From NCBI RefSeq assembly GCF_003254395.2, contig NC_037640.1, positions 13,346,289 through 13,410,288 on the forward strand: a stretch of DNA of 64,000 nt. The letters run 5' to 3'. The translations under genes were made by a program, and so were the position numbers. Positions 62,291 through 64,000 of this stretch are shown piece after piece. Origin of the DNA: Apis mellifera. Lineage: Eukaryota > Arthropoda > Insecta > Hymenoptera > Apidae. Numbering within the stretch: position 1 is the stretch's first letter; each line of letters begins with the position of its first letter. Under the pieces are notes generated by a model. It ran no database searches. It worked only from the letters and a program-made list of their open reading frames with translations, and was not told the origin of the DNA.

Positions 62291-63961
62291 TTAGAGTTCT
62301 AGTTCTTCGGCAGTGCGAGAGAGTCTATGATTATCAATACGTCTGCGTTGGCTGCGTCTAACTGCATCTGCTCGTCGGTATGGTTCCGATCTAAGCCCAA
62401 GAAGAATATCTTCTAGAGCACCATTATAAACTTCATCCTGCTGCAGCAATTTCTTCTCTTGAACCAGTCTTGTTTTATTTTTCAATTCATTTATCACAGC
62501 ATCCTATATCAAATTAGCAATTATTCATTAGGTTTTGTCAATCAATAATATATTCCATTAAAAGAAAAAAGATGAATTGTCTTATGTATAAAACATTTAT
62601 ATATTATATATTAAGTCTCCTTTTTCTGCAATTGTCCAATGTTTTTATTACGTCTTAAATAATTTTATATCTAAAAATCTTTGTTCAATAATCATATTTC
62701 AAAAAATATATTAATATTTATTTAATTTAAAATTTATTCTTATATTATATGATATGTTATGTTGTATAATCTTTTCAGTAATGTAATTTTATATATTCAA
62801 TATTATAAATTATTATTTATAATATTTCTTTAAAATATCTGTATTTTAATAATGTAAACACATATATATATATAATTTAAAATATATAATTTAAAAACAT
62901 ATTTTTTACATATATAATTTTTTATGTAAAAAATTTTATAATTAAATATTTTTTATTAAATTTAAGTCTGTAATAGAGTATAAAATAGATTAGATTATAT
63001 ATTTTTAAAAAAATATATAATTCTTATGAAAATTCTAAATTGCTGAAATGAAAAATCTTTCAAATTAATAAACATTTAATAATTAAATTTATAATTATGG
63101 ATATTTAAATTTCTTCTAGAAATATTAAATCTAATTTAATATTTTGTTACATCATTAATTTGTATATATTTAATCCAAAATTCTTAGCAGTAGCATAGGA
63201 AAGTGATAACAGAGGATTTCTCTCTCAAGCAACATCAATGCAAGCTAGAATACATGCCAATACATTTTTTAATTTCTTGTTAATGATATGAATCAAGTAA
63301 ACGTAAACCACGAGATTTGAAAGACAGTTCTTTAACAATATAAAAAGATATAAAAAGATAAGAGTTAATTATAATTTTACATTGTTTTATATAAAATTTG
63401 TATCTAATAATCTAAATAATATTAGTAATTTAAATAAAATAATGATAAAAAAATAGAAATTAAATTAAATATAACTTTTAATAGATAAAAAGGAAAATTT
63501 AAAATAAATTAGATAAAAAGATTTTGAATATTTAATTAAAAAATATAAAAAACTGTTCTCAAAAACGTGGTTTTATGATATTTCAATATGTGTATCTCAA
63601 ATGCTAACAAAAGCTAAACTTACATGTGTGTTGTTTAATAATAAGCATAGTGTATGGGCAAATGCGATAGATTAAAGTATGTCATTAGAAGGAAGTGAGT
63701 AAGGAGAGACTTACATGTTGTGAATTGTTTCTATATTGTTACGTTCTGAGCTCCAGTTCATTAAGATGCCGATGTAACAGACTCTTGTTTGTGTTACAGC
63801 AAAATTTCGGTGACTTTAAATCCAAATAAATATGTAACAAATAAGAAAAATAGACTTTTGTGAGATACCTTAATAGATATCATGTCTGTTCTTAAAACGG
63901 AAAAATATGCTAAAAGAGCACTTTTGAAATAATTAAAATTATTATGCTCATCTGATAATCC
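62291..63961 (-). CDS. C-terminal end of an unrecognised protein (last two coding exons)
   Basis: Two exons of a minus-strand gene that continues beyond the right edge: 63869-63961 (31 codons, both ends phase 0, TTTTTCAG|GGA and AAG|GTATCT) and the terminal exon 62291-62503 (70 codons plus TAA, ATATAG|GAT). Joined, they give GLSDEHNNFNYFKSAL, then AYFSVLRTDMISIK, DAVINELKNKTRLVQ, a short acidic helix (QQDEVYNGALEDILLGL), an arginine-rich run (RRSQRRRIDNHR) and the end RTAEELEL. The composition suggests alpha-helix or a short coiled coil with a basic tail. I do not recognise the family. It is called coding because both splice borders are good, the frame is kept across a 1.4 kb intron, and the amino-acid mix differs from the random frames nearby. 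Confidence 0.7.
62504..63868 (-). other. Last intron of the unrecognised right-edge gene
   Basis: 1.37 kb, AT-rich, phase 0. A weak alternative terminal exon might lie near 63720-63780 (see rejected items). Otherwise nothing is seen. Confidence 0.6.
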
Positions 63962-64000
63962 CTGAAAAATATCATGCTATTTCACAACATGCAGCAAAAA

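Noticed and set aside
63720..63790. Alternative last exon for the right-edge gene ending LNELELRT
   Set aside because: The acceptor has almost no pyrimidine tract, and the similarity of its end to EELEL of the real last exon is too short to mean much.
1..64000. tRNA, rRNA, CRISPR, known microRNA hairpins
   Set aside because: I looked for cloverleaf-type blocks and for the mature sequences of common insect microRNAs and saw none. A covariance-model or miRBase search could still find diverged ones.

Overview
This is a 64 kb piece of an AT-rich insect nuclear genome. Short exons are split by AT-rich introns with canonical GT/AG ends, and microsatellites are abundant. A mariner deletion derivative and a short (TTAGG)n run, the insect telomere unit, are present. 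The overall style (AT-rich, locally CpG-rich, few transposons) suggests a hymenopteran, most likely a honey-bee-like Apis species. Species is an inference from style, not proven. I assembled genes by hand from exon homology, splice sites and reading-frame phase. For every complete gene the exon lengths sum to an intact reading frame.

Left end (1-8.4 kb): two Na+/K+-ATPase beta-subunit (nervana-type) genes lie head-to-tail on the minus strand. Copy A (exons at 4723-4873, 513-653 and 1-50) runs off the left edge. Copy B (6443-8403) is complete at 311 aa. Divergent from copy B is a plus-strand RRM protein of the POLDIP3/SKAR type (9481-11855, 429 aa).

Centre (13.1-48.4 kb): one large minus-strand gene, a CDR2 (cerebellar degeneration-related protein 2)/centrocortin-like coiled-coil protein, dominates. 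Its six common coding exons lie at 13116-18813. Three candidate alternative first exons (19952-20057, 39271-39346, 48367-48442) all end in the same phase and can all join the first common exon. If all are used, most of 20-48 kb is intron and regulatory DNA. That stretch holds no other gene I can support, but it contains a 121-bp x4 array, a 212-bp x4 array, a 45-bp AT-rich minisatellite, several duplications and the mariner remnant.

Right part (49.5-64 kb): the splicing factor Prp31 (minus, 49521-51711, 488 aa, 8 exons) is divergent from a G-alpha-12/13 (concertina-type) gene (plus, 54002-56185, 369 aa, 5 exons). A long AT-rich spacer follows. The window ends in the last two coding exons of an unrecognised minus-strand gene (62291-63961).

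The genes are functionally unrelated housekeeping, neuronal and morphogenesis genes and do not form a pathway. I found no convincing undescribed system. The most interesting signals are the shared-phase alternative first exons and the patterned tandem arrays.
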